64,000 nt of DNA from positions 3,022,225-3,086,224 of the forward strand of contig OZ005690.1 in the NCBI GenBank assembly GCA_963930775.1, written 5' to 3'. Origin of the DNA: Cliona cf. orientalis (taxonomy: Eukaryota; Porifera; Demospongiae; Clionaida; Clionaidae). A program made the position numbers and the translations under genes. The notes below the pieces were generated by a model that saw only the letters and a program-made list of their open reading frames with translations, was not told the DNA's origin and did no database searches. Shown piece by piece: positions 54,356-64,000 of the stretch (position 1 is the stretch's first letter; each line of letters begins with the position of its first letter).

Positions 54356-54740
54356 TAGTCTCGTCCCCAAACCCCACCCCCAGAAAGGAGGAAGCGGGTT
54401 TGATGACATTGGAGTGCTTTCTTGGTTCTTGCAAGCTCAGCATTCTTACTTCTGCGAGAGCCAATCAGATTGCAGCTCCATGATTTTTATGTGACCTTTG
54501 TATCTGGTCGCGCAGCAACGATCGTGCAATGTCAGCTGGTGGTTTAGTACTATAGCGGCAATTCTTTGATTGTGCATTGCATTGCGTAGCAACATGGGAC
54601 TGGCACGTGATTGATTGCATAATAATACTATTAGCTATTAGCATGAAATCACGCGCCTGTACAACCAAGAAATCGTTCCAATGTCACCAGACCCTTCCCC
54701 CACGGGGATTTGGGGCTGGGTGGGTATACGATCAAGACTA
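54356..54740. mobile_element. MULE-derived MITE, block 3
   Basis: A 385 bp copy of the 44918 element with the right target repeat TAGTCTTTT (54741-54749) and a mutated left one (CAGTCTTGT, 54347-54355). Confidence 0.85.
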
Positions 54741-54749
54741 TAGTCTTTT

Positions 54750-55567
54750 GTGTCCACATAAATAATATAATAATATTATTATTATAATAGGGTTACTGAC
54801 TTAATAATATATTATGTTTGATATCTCTTAGTGTCTACTGTATTGACTATTAATATAGCTTATGGTTTATGTATTGTACACCTACTTTAGTGAGTCACCA
54901 GATATCAATAGTTCTTTGCATGATTTGTGTTGGTAAATTTTGGTAGCTGTATGATAACTCTTATCTCATTGTAATCCTATATATAGAATGTTTTATTGGC
55001 TTGAATATGTAACCTTTTGGTTTTGTGCACGTGAATGGCCTACTTTTGTTGTCTTTGAGTTTGTACTTTTTCCTACCCTAGTTTTCCTATAATAATAAGC
55101 ATGCATTTTTATTCCATAATAATAATTATTATTGTCTTCCATTTTGTCTACAAATTAAAATTGTTGATATTCAATTCTAAACTTGCCTATTTGATAGACT
55201 CACTGAATCCTTTCACAGTCTGTATCATAATATTATAATAGTAGTAACTGTTAATAATAATAATTTGTGACACATATTTTGAGATAACCAGAATAATTAT
55301 ACTGTATATAATATGTGGTTTCATTAGATAAAAATTCACCCATGGCCAACTGCAGCTATTCCTGTATGTATTGCATGCAGGAAAAAATCTTCTCTCGATA
55401 ATATTATTATGATGTGGCTGGGAATTTGGAGGTCTAAGTGCAGAATCACACAATTGTGGATTCTTATACATGCTAGGCATGATTGCAGGCTGAGGATAAT
55501 ACTGCATCATTATAATTCCATAATAATAATTATACAATTATACAATAATTAATTTTTATGCCAATAG
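54750..55567. other. Non-coding, duplicated
   Basis: AT-rich with TAATAAT runs; matches 45317-45885 with extra sequence near 55040-55260. No gene. Confidence 0.5.
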
Positions 55568-56014
55568 ATCAAGCCTATATCTATGGAGTGAGCCTTAGTC
55601 ATGGTCGAAATCCTCGTGAACACATCTGGACATTAATTTTTACAGGAGCAGCTGATGAGACCTCACAACAGCCAAACTATAAGTGCCCTTGCATTAATCA
55701 GCACGTCTTCATCAACAATTCGTATTCCAAGTTTCATAGGCAATGACTATTTCTGTGATGCCAGTCTCAGTAACTATTTCAGTAGCTACAGCAAAAGTTT
55801 CTACCCTAATGATCCACTTTGGGATGGGAATGGGAATGGATGTGGCACCAGCAATACATGTTGCTCTGTTTCAAATCTGTACACCAAAAGTCCACCATGG
55901 TTTATAAAGCATCTGTCATCATCCACTTCTGATAATATTATAGAGATGAGATTGTGTAAACCACATGGAGATGGATCTACACCAATCGAAGTAGTGGAGC
56001 TCTATGTACAATAG
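55568..56014 (+). pseudogene. Exon of an extracellular-type domain protein, broken (block 3)
   Basis: Copy of 45886-46316. It shares the first frame change. After it the frame is open to the natural end: SFIGNDYFC, DPLWDGNGNGC, NTCC, PPWFIKHLSS, IEMRLC, TPIEVVELYVQ and a stop. Confidence 0.7.
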
Positions 56015-56495
56015 AGTTACTCTTGATAATACTGAAAATTATTACACTGCTAGTCTGTATATAGCTATAATATTAAAAGAGTTATCTTTAAAATTAAATA
56101 ATTGATACTGTGAAGTTCATTTTATTCTCTAACTCTTAAGCAGTAAGTACAATTGTTAGCAGCATTTTCAGGTTGCTTTTTGTGTGGAAATTGACATGGG
56201 GATATGAAAATATTACTATTCCGTTGCTATGGTTTGGGTTGAGGTAGCCTGAATGTGAGATGGTGTCATGACCACAGTTACAATAATAATTATTAAAAAG
56301 CTACCCACTTAATTCCCACCTCCATACTCAAAATGTATTTAAACTGATTGTGTAATTTATTGATATCAAAATCATCTATTGATAGTATTTTATGTGCAAC
56401 TGATCTGTGAAAATTAAACAAAATCTACTACAGCTACAACATACTTGGACCCTATGGAAGTCAATCTGTTCTTTTTTATAATGAACAGTGTGTAA
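56015..56495. other. Non-coding, duplicated
   Basis: Matches 46317-46845. Nothing coding seen. Confidence 0.5.
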
Positions 56496-57140
56496 TTATC
56501 CCACTCCATTGGCCAGTAGTTGTCTCCTCTTCATGGTGAACTGGTCCTTGACATAAGACACATCCTCATCGTTAATGATACTCCCACAGCCGACGTAGAG
56601 GGGCAGCATGAGAGCCACAAGGAGTCTGTCGTAGGTCATGATAGGCACCGCCCACAGGATGACGAGGGGACCGAGGAATATCGGGTGACGGCTGTGCTCG
56701 AGAAGCTGCTGCTGCTCGCCTGACTTGTAGTGCATCGGGTCACCAAAACCATAGTAGAGCTGCACATGGAGGGAATAATCACGCAGTATGAAAACTACAC
56801 ACTAAAAAAGTAAATAAAAAGGCATGTTCATTTCTTTTTTGAGCAATTAGAGCAAGCAATCAATTCTCGGATGACAACAATAGTTGGATACACTAGGGAG
56901 GGGAGTTAATGAGAGGGTGTGGCCAGGATTGAGACTCAACTAGGTATATAGGCCACACTTTAATGCCTGCTAGAGTGATCGATCGCTGTTGGTACACTAC
57001 TGTAGTAATTTTATCAGTCTGCATTAGTCACCTGTTTAATTCCGAGTAGCTCTAGATAGTCGATGGCGAAGACAGAGGTGGCTATGGACATCCAGCAGGC
57101 TGTGTGGACTACCATCAGGAACAGGTTCAAAGGTTGGGAG
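56496..57140 (-). pseudogene. NRM: Nurim-like, last two exons only (block 3)
   Basis: Exons 57140-57032 and 56759-56496, nearly identical to the block 2 copy (WAVPIMTYDRLLVALMLPLY). It has the same 5' truncation point, so the capture happened before the blocks duplicated. Confidence 0.82.
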
Positions 57141-58041
57141 TTAGTAGATCAGATGAAATAACTGGGAGTTACTTGCAAAAAAGAATTCATAATCTATACA
57201 ATGGTGTGGGGAACAAAGACATAATCATGAATACTGACAAGAGAGGGGGGGGGGAGTATCTAACTCCAGTATACCAGTGCGTAAAAGCTCTTTTAATAAA
57301 TAGTACAAAGTACATATGCCTAGGATGACCTTGCATTTCGTATGGTCTTGGATATTAGTTTTCCCTGTATGTAATATGTGAGCTCCTCCCCCCCCCCCCC
57401 CCCCCGATTAGCATTTACCTCCTCTTAAAATTTGTTGCTAGGCCATCTTGAGCAAACTTTAAGTGAAACCTCACCACGGTAAGATTTCGAGGAAATAATT
57501 CATTATAAGGAAAGCAGTATCACATTATTATAACCTCCCCATGCAATATTATATTAATTGTTAAAACAGTACATATTCTTATTCTTTCCTTCATATTTTT
57601 GGTCTGCAAACGCAATGGAGTGCACAGCTATGGCATCCAGTTCATAGACATGCATGCATGCACACAAGCACTGCCAGGTACTCAGTTTCTCAACCCCTTT
57701 AGTGAGTACATGTACATGGTTTAATGAGTGTAAGGTGAAGTTTATCAAGATCTCCACAGAATTATAACCATAAATGGACATTGGGCAGGGTCAAAGGCCA
57801 CCCCCTCCCCGAGGTGTAGTGAAAGTACATACGTAATATTACCCTACATTATACTAGGAAACTAGGAAAGCCCGTTTTCTGGTTGCAATAAATAAAGCCA
57901 TTTTGTCACAAATACTGAGACAGTCATTAATTCAGCTATAGCAGTGCAACGCTTCATGCTATTCACTGCAAGGTGCAGTTTGTCAATCTCAACTAATCAC
58001 AAGCAGAAAAAGCGTCAACTACTAGATATAGGGCTCCATGC
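57141..58041. other. TM349 upstream flank
   Basis: Almost identical to 47491-48400, including the G and C runs with different lengths. No gene. Confidence 0.6.
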
Positions 58042-59091
58042 ATGGCACGGTCACTCCAATACTATTATAACATTGTCTTTTGGACAAACTATGCCATCTA
58101 TTTGCTCTACTTCATCATCAAATACCTGGTGGCACCGATACTCTGGATACTCCTAGAGCTGGCAGACGAATCAAGGAAAGGCTCGTATGTGAAAAAAATC
58201 GTTAAATGGATACTACCTGAACGGTGGTCATCTCGTACCAATGAACGTTTGGCAAAGTTTGCTAAAATCACCACACCCATGAGATGGGTGATACTTCAGC
58301 TTTTTGGTGGACCTCTGGGGGTCGTGGAAAGACGAGACGATGACTACAAACCGGATAAAAGAGACAATAATGATATCCCTACTCTGTACATCAGGGACAA
58401 AAAGTTAACGTACGGAGCAATAATGGTACTCTCGATGCTCATCGTTACATTCGGGATCCTAACACTAAGCTCTGCCGTCAATCTCTCGCTGATCAGAATA
58501 ACACATGTGTGCAGCGAAGATCCCAATATCTACTGCTATCCCCAGTTGATTAGCGAAGCTAATGAAACAATCGTACATCAATTTAACATAATTATAGACA
58601 TTAATGAACCGATTCTCGACTGTGCATTCTGGGACAGCAAAGGCGTGTCTAGTCAAGTGACATTTGATTGTTTCCGATTTGTCTACAACGTGGATGCTTT
58701 CTTGGCGACAATGGGCGGTCTTTTGACCATTTTCACGATCACCATGAAAGTATCGACAGGGGTACTCTTGTGGTTGAACGAGAGCTGCTACTGTTGCACA
58801 GGATGTTGCATAAATGAAAAACACATCATTCGTGCGATTCTAGCTACTTCAGCATCACTGATCGAGATAGCACTGGCTGCCACATGCTTTGTTTTTGGAA
58901 CGTCGGGGATTCTAGCTGACAGCGAGGGAAACTCAACTCTACTTCGATTCATCGCAGAGCACGCTGTTGAAGCTTTGATCATTTTTGGCGTGGTTGCTAC
59001 ACTGCTCTGGCTTCCGTGGGAAAAGTATGTACTAGAGTCCACTTACATAATGGAACTGGAGGATGTCGACTGTCAGCTGAACTATATTTAG
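58042..59091 (+). CDS. TM349 multi-pass membrane protein, unknown family (block 3)
   Basis: A 349-residue intronless frame differing from the 48401 copy at only two residues that I found: WDSKGV for WDSEGV, and SCYCC for SCNCC in the Cys cluster. The membrane segments, the loop with four Cys and the glycosylation sequon are as in that copy. DNA differences cluster around 58300-58320 and are mostly silent, which fits purifying selection or gene conversion. Function unknown. Confidence 0.8.
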   Translation: MARSLQYYYNIVFWTNYAIYLLYFIIKYLVAPILWILLELADESRKGSYVKKIVKWILPERWSSRTNERLAKFAKITTPMRWVILQLFGGPLGVVERRDDDYKPDKRDNNDIPTLYIRDKKLTYGAIMVLSMLIVTFGILTLSSAVNLSLIRITHVCSEDPNIYCYPQLISEANETIVHQFNIIIDINEPILDCAFWDSKGVSSQVTFDCFRFVYNVDAFLATMGGLLTIFTITMKVSTGVLLWLNESCYCCTGCCINEKHIIRAILATSASLIEIALAATCFVFGTSGILADSEGNSTLLRFIAEHAVEALIIFGVVATLLWLPWEKYVLESTYIMELEDVDCQLNYI

Positions 59092-59452
59092 TTACAGAAT
59101 CAATCTTCATTTGCTAAGTTTTATTTTTATGTACACATAAAAGAGTACATGTATATAGCTTAAAGAGATACATATACAGTATACGAAGCTACATGTACTA
59201 TTCTTAGCAAGTCTGGCAATATCATAATATAGTGTGGAATTGTAGCCTTATGGTATATATGAATTATAGTGTGTACATGTATTATTTTTGAAAATTACAC
59301 TCACTTGTACCTTTTGTTTCTAGCCCCACCCCTAGCCCCTCCACTACATGCTACATGTATATGAATATGTACGTAAAACTATTGCAATGATTTATTGATT
59401 TAGCTGGCACTGTCGTTTAGTATAGCATGTATATGTACATGTTCATGTGTAC

Positions 59453-60140
59453 CTTTTATTCCTTGTTTGGTTCAGCCCTGCCCCTAGCTCCACCCCTAAG
59501 AGGGAGTACATGCTGATGTGTATGTTGAAAGAGGCCGTGCTGATGATGGCAGGGTTACGGGGACACCAGTGAACCTCAAAGATCCACTGGGAAGTGACTG
59601 GAAGCTCATACACAACCTGAAATTGAGAGAGAAAACCAAGATGATCGTGTATGTATATTTGTAACTCTGACAGCAGAATTGTGTTGAAGTGTGTGGTACT
59701 TAAAGGAAGGAGAAAGAATAAAGGGAAAGATGGAGAGAGAGAGAAAAAGAGGGAGAGAAGGGAGAGAAAACAACATGATAGTGTACATAAATGACAGTGT
59801 GAAAAACCAAGGAATATAAGAGTGAGGAGAAAAGAGAGAAAGATGGAGGGGGAGGGAGAGAGAGACCAAATATAAAGAAAAGAGAGATAAGAATGTAAAT
59901 AGAGGGATATCACTGTACAAGGGTTCGTCAGGTCCCAGATGAATATGTCAGAGTCACTGGCCCCCGAGGCCAGGAGGTTTGGCTGGAAGGGGTTCACATC
60001 CAGGGTTCGTACAGCACCGGTGTGCTGGGTGGTCTGAGCAACTAGGGCATCAGGTTTAGAGCTGGGGGAGGGATGAGAGAGAGAGAGGGAGCAGAGAGGG
60101 AGAAACAATAAAGGCAGAGAGAGGGGAGAGAGAGAGAAAT

Positions 60141-60194
<54 letters not shown>

Positions 60195-61220
60195 TGAGAG
60201 AGCGAGAGAATGGAGGGAATGAGTAGGACAGTACTACATGTACATCAGAATATGCATTCCACATAATGTCTTGCAAGTAAAGGTACATGTACATGTACGC
60301 ACTACTGCCTTCTCTATGTAGCTGGGACCATGCATGGTGTCCTGATCAAGGAAGATGTCCTCATTTTAGGGGTATCCTCATAGAGGTATAATACATGTAC
60401 AATAATATGGAAGAGGTGCTAATGACAAAGAAATGTACACAATCATTATCATTATTGTGATAGTGCTAAAACAAAAACAAACTTGTTGGTAAAGGGTCGT
60501 CAATGTTTGCACACCCTTCTCAGCCAAAAAAAATAATCCTCCAAATGCATGTATGCTCACTAAGGCCACTCCAAATGAGAACGTAGTTTCCCGTCCACCG
60601 CCCGCCTCTCTCTGATGCTACCGCTTCATTTGACCATTATGTCCATTATTTATGGTTGTAGCTAGCTAGGAGCAGTATTGCTTCATGAATTTGAAGCTAG
60701 TAGCTAACTAATGGTGATGTGTGTACTTACCTTGCTTTCATGATAATAATGCCGTCGAATAATGCCCCTTCTTGTCAAGGTGCTGCTATCAGCTAGCTAG
60801 CCTCGAAAGTGAGCCTGGGTTCGAGGCTATCAGCTAGCTGGCAGTAGCACTGGCTAGGCTAGGGCTAGCATGCTCTCCTTGTACGCACGTGCACAGTTTG
60901 TGGGATCCAGAATTTTAATTATATTCATTGTGCTCATAATGATATTCATAATAATGGTTAATGGTAATGCATGGGCGCCCGCCCGCATGTAAAATGCAGG
61001 AAGCCAGGACGGGAAACTATATTCCCATTTGGAGTGGCCTAATCTTTTAAATTAACCTACACAAAGCTACACCAACAACTCATACATAGTTGGATACTAA
61101 TGGGTACCTGAAGGTGGCGTCCAGCTGCTGGGCCACAGTGCCACAGGCCACACTGATCGACTGGAGGCTGGACGGACTCCACGCCATGTTGGCTGTTCGA
61201 GAGATCTCCTTCACCTTCAT
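59453..61220 (-). pseudogene. SEC31: Sec31 WD40 relic, exons 1, part of 4, and 7 (block 3)
   Basis: Exon 1 (61220-61108) is intact. Exon 4 is cut (60061-59919, ending IFIWDLTNP). Exon 7 (59616-59453) has the same one-base loss as block 2. Exons 2, 3, 5 and 6 are deleted, with joints at GA-rich tracts (59700-59890, 60066-60205) and an A-run near 60524. The long open frame over this area is mostly microsatellite read-through. Confidence 0.88.
60564..61039. mobile_element. Harbinger-like MITE, second family
   Basis: A 476 bp element with ends GGCCACTCCAAATGAGAACG and CATTTGGAGTGGCC, flanked by TAA on both sides (60561-60563, 61040-61042). Block 1 (about 37326, CTCACTAATCTTTA) is the empty site. 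Confidence 0.88.
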
Positions 61221-62022
61221 CCTTACCGATGCTGAACTAGAGTGACCACTTGAGTCTTCAAAGTTAATAGTTTATGTTTTAATACTTATATATCACAAGA
61301 GGAACACAATGAACCATTCACTGGCGGAGCAGAAGCCAACCATGTGGTTTGATGATTAACCCCCTTCTCTCGATAGTATGACGTGGCCGGAAATTTGGAG
61401 GTCAAAGTGCAGAGTCACACCCACACGCGCACGCGTGCGGTCTCGGCGCACGTGCGGCGGTATGCTGATACAGCACGTAGCCTAGCCACCTCAATGCTTT
61501 GTCATCCTGAGTCAGCAGTGACTATGTACTAGTCTATGGGTCAGTCCCTACCGTGACTGTGCTATTTTCTATAATAATATTATTATGAATTTATGATAGA
61601 TTAGCCTCGAACCCAGGCTCACTTTCGAGCCTGGGTTCAAGCATAGATATGCTGATCATGCTTGTTTTTCAGTGTTTATTTAGCTTCAAGTTACCATGCC
61701 ATGCCACAATACTGCTGATCACTGCATAATTTATTGTTGTGCCAATCATGATGACTGGCACTGAATCCATGCGCATTTTCAAGTACACCATTATTATTCA
61801 TGATAAACACATCCTATGTAGCTACATCATTCATAGTGCATGCAAGTCAATGTCATACGATCCATAATTCATCATGAATGGGGGTGAGACCCCATATGTA
61901 AACACTAAGCCTTACCCTATATACATCATGGTAGGGGCATGCAACGTGAGTCTGCTTTATCATGCAAAATTATGAATGACTAAGCATTACCGTAATAATT
62001 TTGAATTCTGTAGCTACAATTC
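61221..62022. other. Right edge of block 3 and intergenic DNA
   Basis: Up to about 61400 it matches the Sec31-TRAF spacer; no TRAF gene follows. A short hairpin (GAACCCAGGCTC and GAGCCTGGGTTC) lies at 61609-61638. The same sequence forms part of the MITE at 60564. Confidence 0.5.
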
Positions 62023-63693
62023 TTAATTTCTTGATTCTTGATGTCCTGTCATAAATGATGGATCTAGATCTGCTGAATAATCTTCTACTGTCCTACTTGT
62101 TTGTGGCTCACTTGCAGGATCTGGTGACGGTAAATTTCCTCGTTCCACATTGTTTGATTCGTTGCCTGGAACTCCTTGATCCACAATGATCAGATTCTGA
62201 TCTCTGGTATCTACACTCTGCTCCTCCCTATCACCCTGTTCTTCAGTAGGGCGCAATGCCATATATTTTTTCTGAAGCTTTGCCTTAATGCATGGAAATA
62301 GTAATATAGTTGGGATCACCACAAGGAGGAGTATCAAAAGGATCGGATTTACTATTGCAATTCCAATTGTATAAGCCCTGACGGTGTTACTAAAATCATG
62401 GCTCTTTAATGTAACATTAACAACAGTGAAGTAGTTTTTCCTTAGGTGATCTTTTTCATATGCTACCAGTACAACATCATTGAACTTCTGATTTACTGGC
62501 TTATAGACAGATATGTTTAATACGCAAGACTTTCCAAAGTGATTGATATTTATGCTTTTGTCTGACATCATACAAGTTGTAGGCTGTGTTGAATTTTGTA
62601 TGATACCTCTTATGCTCTTCCCGACACCCCTGAGCCAAATGTGATGAATATACACAGCAACATTTGCAGCGATACCTATGTACCAGAAGCTGGGTTGGTC
62701 AGCAATAAAGACTTCAGAAATATTACGACGCTCGCCACCTTTTAAGATAACACTCCTACAATCATTTGCACCCTTCCGAAACGTTTCATTATTGGGAGTC
62801 TTGAATTTGCTATAATATGTATCTTCATCTGAAAAAGAGCACACAAACAGCTCCGAAGTTGAAAAATTAGATGACACATCTATATCCAACGTTATGTTTG
62901 CCTCCAAAAAGTAATTTCTTACATCAAAAATGAGCTGTGAGTAATAATCATCAAAAATCCTAGTATGATTTATCATTCCAAGATTGAAACGATGATCTGA
63001 ATCGCTGCTTGTATTGTTAAAGTGGAGGAGTGATATTTCCAGGTCATTTTGACTAACAGAATACAAAGTGACATTAAAGTTACTCCTATCTTCACGTGAT
63101 TCTAAACTAACATTGGCGAGTGATTCAAAGCATTTTAGATCTTCCACCGAAAAAGTGCCAATAATAGTGTAAACTCCACTTTGAGTGACCTTTGCTACTG
63201 ATGAGGGCCCAGCATTGTGACACCGGTCTAGTGAGGCACGTCGTTGTTGTAGTGGTGCAGCTATAGGCGCTGTTATCGATAAAATTACAATGACTACCAA
63301 TAAAATGCATACTGCCAGTATTACTCGCCGACAACGTGACCCATCTGCAAAACAAAACATGATTCAGAAGTTATGAAAGGAATGTGATAGCTCAGTCTAT
63401 TGATAATATTATTTATAGCGGCTAATCAATGAATAAGATAATACTGATTCTGTAATCTAGTCATATACTATAATAATTATTATATAGGCTAGCTAAGTTA
63501 GGAACGTAATGCTGTAGCATGCAGCCTTAACACGGGCCGCTAATTGGAATTATTCTAGTGACTCACCCAAGTTGAAGCGAGAATTATGCCTCTCGGGGCT
63601 ATCACTTTCCCCGAGGGTAGCGTTATCACCAGAATATCCAGCAATTGAATCTCGCTGAGCTCGCGTAAGAGTGGTAGTTTCGGAATCCGCCAT
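62023..63693 (-). CDS. Two-pass cell-surface glycoprotein, unknown family
   Basis: Two exons on the minus strand: 63693-63567 (donor GTGAGT) and 63344-62023 (acceptor TTTTGCAG), joining in phase to 482 residues. The short N-terminus MADSETTTLTRAQRD is probably cytosolic. A membrane segment (about 51-70, ILAVCILLVVIVILSITAPI) is followed by an extracellular region of about 300 residues with many N-glycosylation sequons (NVS, NVT, NNTS, NHT, NFS) and several Cys. A second membrane segment (NPILLILLLVVIPTILLFPC) leads to an acidic cytosolic tail. No known domain is recognised. Starting at the exon 2 ATG instead would lose the first 40 residues. Its start lies 171 bp from a divergent gene. Confidence 0.78.
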
Positions 63694-63752
63694 AATCTCT
63701 ATCACTTTTAATATCGGACACAAAATTGCATGATCATAGTATTACGTGCGTA

Positions 63753-63833
63753 TGAGTCACGTCACGTCACGTCACATGATGTTATCATCAAAATTCAACG
63801 TACATCACGTGATAGATACTAATGCGCATGCGC
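63753..63833. promoter_or_regulatory. Bidirectional promoter motifs
   Basis: Between two divergent start codons (63693 and 63864) lie TGAGTCAC followed by three further GTCAC units (63753-63775), the E-box palindrome TCACGTGA (63805-63812) and GCGCATGCGC (63824-63833), which matches the NRF-1 consensus. This combination fits a housekeeping-type bidirectional promoter. Confidence 0.6.
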
Positions 63834-63863
63834 AATTAAGTATCTCTGCAGCAGTATGACAAA

Positions 63864-64000
63864 ATGGCTTGTCAGGCACCAGAGGTCATCCCACCAAACG
63901 TGATCAGTACGTATTCCAAGAAGATAGTCCTGTTGGTACTCAGGATGCAATATCCAGATTCTATAAAAGTTGCCTCTGGCGATTTGGACCACGTTCTCAA
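63864..64000 (+). CDS. First exon of a gene running off the right edge
   Basis: From ATG 63864 a frame stays open to the edge (MACQAPEVIPPNVI, then KKIVLLVLRMQYPDSIKVAS). A possible donor GTACGT lies at 63907, so the first exon could be shorter. The product is not recognised. It is supported by the promoter-like region it shares with the divergent gene and by the open frame only. Confidence 0.45.
   Translation, partial: MACQAPEVIPPNVISTYSKKIVLLVLRMQYPDSIKVASGDLDHVL

Noticed and set aside
59443-60294. Open frame of 283 codons on the minus strand
   Set aside because: It reads through Sec31 exon 7, parts of intron, GA microsatellite (Ser-Leu runs) and a piece of exon 4 in one frame. The Ser/Leu-rich content comes from the repeat, not from selection.
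1-64000. CRISPR arrays, rRNA genes or bacterial operons
   Set aside because: None present; the spliced genes and animal domains mark this as a eukaryotic nuclear sequence.

Overview
This window is eukaryotic nuclear DNA from an invertebrate animal, most likely a demosponge. That assignment is an inference from four things: animal genes (Sec31, nurim, TRAF-type adaptors), spliced genes with GT-AG introns, a tandem family of RING-TRAF genes of the kind common in sponges and cnidarians, and a very high load of short inverted-repeat transposons. I did not identify the species. There are no prokaryotic features, rRNA or CRISPR.

Region 1 (0.5-16.3 kb) is a tandem array of intronless genes and gene fragments on the + strand. 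They encode RING + TRAF zinc finger + coiled coil + MATH proteins in three lineages: A (546 and two fragments), B (2576, 7784, 11936) and C (5102 and two decayed copies). Order and flanks show block duplication, for example 1488-3883 against 6566-9118 and about 4270-6545 against 14440-16545. A tandem repeat block carrying a Harbinger-type MITE lies at 9.8-11.3 kb.

Region 2 (17-32 kb) is mostly old repeats and gene relics: an isolated Sec31 exon, two partial copies of a multi-pass membrane protein gene (here TM349), one intact endonuclease/exonuclease/phosphatase-fold gene (20507-21610), a truncated DIRS/Ngaro-type retrotransposon, a broken DUF3987-like gene, and two minisatellite arrays in opposite orientation.

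Region 3 (32-61.4 kb) holds three copies of a mosaic block. The full set is a Sec31 WD40 region (- strand) head to head with a membrane-anchored RING-TRAF gene (+), a partial exon of a secreted-type domain, the last exons of nurim (-), and the intronless TM349 gene (+). The first Sec31 copy (31991-37518, plus exon 8 at 16973-17104) is the only one with intact exons. The second and third have lost exons between GA-rich tracts. A 5.2 kb Mutator-like (MULE) transposon with a 9 bp target duplication sits between Sec31 and the first membrane TRAF gene and carries a multi-exon DDE/SWIM transposase gene with a SUMO-interaction-like motif.

Region 4 (61.4-64 kb) holds a two-exon cell-surface protein gene (-) that shares a short bidirectional promoter with a gene running off the right edge.

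Because the blocks are duplicated, many transposon insertions can be dated against an empty paralogous site inside the same window. That gives direct support for their ends and target duplications.
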